Shown piece by piece: positions 62,783-64,000 of a DNA stretch of 64,000 nt (position 1 is its first letter; every line of letters begins with the position of its first letter). A program made the position numbers and the translations under genes. The notes under the pieces were generated by a model. The model worked only from the letters and a program-made list of their open reading frames with translations. It had not been told where the DNA came from and ran no database searches. This DNA is from Chondrus crispus (taxonomy: Eukaryota > Rhodophyta > Florideophyceae > Gigartinales > Gigartinaceae). The stretch spans positions 1-64,000 of the forward strand of contig NW_005178997.1 of the NCBI RefSeq assembly GCF_000350225.1, read 5' to 3'.

Positions 62783-64000
62783 TATTGAAAATGTGCGACC
62801 ACATGCTGTTATCTGAAAAGGTCAAAATCGAGTGACACGTGTACATGACTGCACGGTCCGGGCGCTCTTACCCATATCACGACATGACACGTGTAAAATC
62901 CCAGATTTTGGGGTTCCGGGGACGAAAGTGGCCTCTCGGAGGGTCATGCAAATTTGCATAGTTTTGCCAAGTGGAACCTTGGCCCGTAGCACTATAGACT
63001 ACACAGGAAATACTGCAATTCTATTGGCCCTCAGGTCTAATGCTGCAAATCTATTGGTCGAGCGTTGTCCACGTGTGCGTCATTGGCCTTGTGATGTACT
63101 TTAAATGGCCTGTATATGCCAGAATTACGTTGTTTTGGGGGTTTCAAGTGGTTTGCCATGGTTGTAATGGGTAATTGCATGGGGCCCCCGGGCGGGACAC
63201 ACGTATGCCGTGTACACATGTACACGTCGCCAGGTGGATTCGTGTACGTACACATGTACACGCATCCAGGTGTATGCACATGAGGGTTTACAGTTTTACA
63301 GTGTCAGACTGTTTGCGATCCTGCGCGTGTCCGAGTACAGTACATGTGAATCAAAAGTACAACAAGTACTTCTCGCGAGAGGAATACAGTTGTGCGATTA
63401 TTCTGTGTACGCGTCACGCTGTATGCGAGTCTTGCGTGAGCACGCGCCGTTGCACTGTGCTCTCGTCATGGTGCGCCGTTGGATGCAAGTTCATGACAGT
63501 ACTCGTGTGATTTACATGTATTCTCATGTGAGTTGTGTAGAAAGTCTGGATGCACATTGTTATAACTTGCCACAATTATCTGACAGTGCTTGGCGAAATT
63601 AGTAAGGTGAGAAACAAGGATACGTATGGCGATTGTGATATGAAAGACGTTTGCGTTGTTGGAAATAGACAAGTGCCAAGTTGTTCGTTGCACAACAATG
63701 AAGTCTGGCATGACTGGATGCAGATTAGTAAGGTGTGAAACAGTTGCGTGCATAGGGCCATGGTTTACAGTCATTTGGAATGTGTACAAATAGTTGTGAG
63801 CTAATAGTTACGAATCGATTCGTAAGGTGGAAATCGAACAGTATGGTCGGGCCACAAGAGGACCGCGCTTGGTCGCGCATAGTAGAGTATGGTTTACTGG
63901 GAGTCGGAGTAGAGCGATAGTGTAGCACTCGAAGTGTATAAGTATCGCAGGAAAACGGCTTCAAAGTAAACCTCGGTACCAACTCCTTTACTCACACACA
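62783..64000 (+). repeat. 3' LTR of D1, incomplete at window end
   Basis: Matches the 5' LTR from TATTGAAAATG on; about 45 bases are missing beyond the window. Confidence 0.92.

Larger units (their letters stand above)
55349..64000 (+). mobile_element. family-D copia element D1, 3' end cut by the window
   Basis: 5' LTR 55349-56611, TRIM solo LTR at the primer-binding site, leader with zinc-finger ORF, gag-pol interrupted by a solo B LTR, polypurine tract and 3' LTR from 62783. By eye the two LTRs differ at about ten positions in 1.2 kb, so the insertion is fairly recent, but older than B1. Confidence 0.92.

Overview
This is eukaryotic nuclear DNA. The host genes are a SHAQKYF-type MYB factor, a TTC4/CNS1 co-chaperone with two short GT-AG introns, ribosomal protein eS26, a Pumilio protein and an L11-type methyltransferase. 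They are intron-poor and closely packed, and they abut a large block of nested LTR retrotransposons. That layout fits a compact red-algal genome of the Chondrus type best. This is an inference; no single sequence in the window proves it. There is a 100-N scaffold gap at 11255-11354 and a 3-N gap at 22366-22368.

Layout. 1-13.4 kb is a gene island: MYB (+, 5' end cut by the window), TTC4 (+), RPS26 (+), Pumilio (-), PrmA-like (-). 14.3-21.9 kb holds old, decayed elements: a non-LTR (LINE-type) retrotransposon with ORF1, endonuclease and RT on the minus strand, an 85-bp piece of 28S rRNA, and a 5'-truncated Ty1/copia element. 22.3-23.1 kb is a very GC-rich, broken actin-related-protein gene (Arp10-like). 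23.3-27.6 kb is a Tnp2-type (CACTA-like) transposase gene split by a solo LTR with a perfect 5-bp target duplication.

27.8-64 kb is a nest of copia-type elements from at least three related LTR families, here called A, B and D, plus a chromodomain Ty3/gypsy remnant and a 378-bp miniature LTR element (TRIM). The nesting can be read from 5-bp target-site duplications. B1, a complete 6981-bp family-B element with an uninterrupted 1365-codon gag-pol, sits inside an older family-B copy (C). Solo B LTRs interrupt two family-D elements (D2 and D1). The TRIM and a solo A LTR interrupt the gypsy remnant. A TRIM solo LTR sits exactly at the primer-binding site of D1.

Most interesting points: (1) the TRIM carries tRNA-like Pol III boxes, with the A box in its LTR and the B box in the internal part, and a matching acceptor stem; (2) family D has an extra open frame upstream of gag that encodes a basic tandem C2H2/U1-like zinc-finger protein; (3) families B, D and the TRIM share the half-tRNA-iMet primer site known from Drosophila copia; (4) a 50-bp block just before gag is almost unchanged between families B and D; (5) LTRs of A, B and D share a terminal motif and repeated ACACGTGT palindromes; (6) one element is a D/B chimera. 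All of these are sequence readings without database searches.
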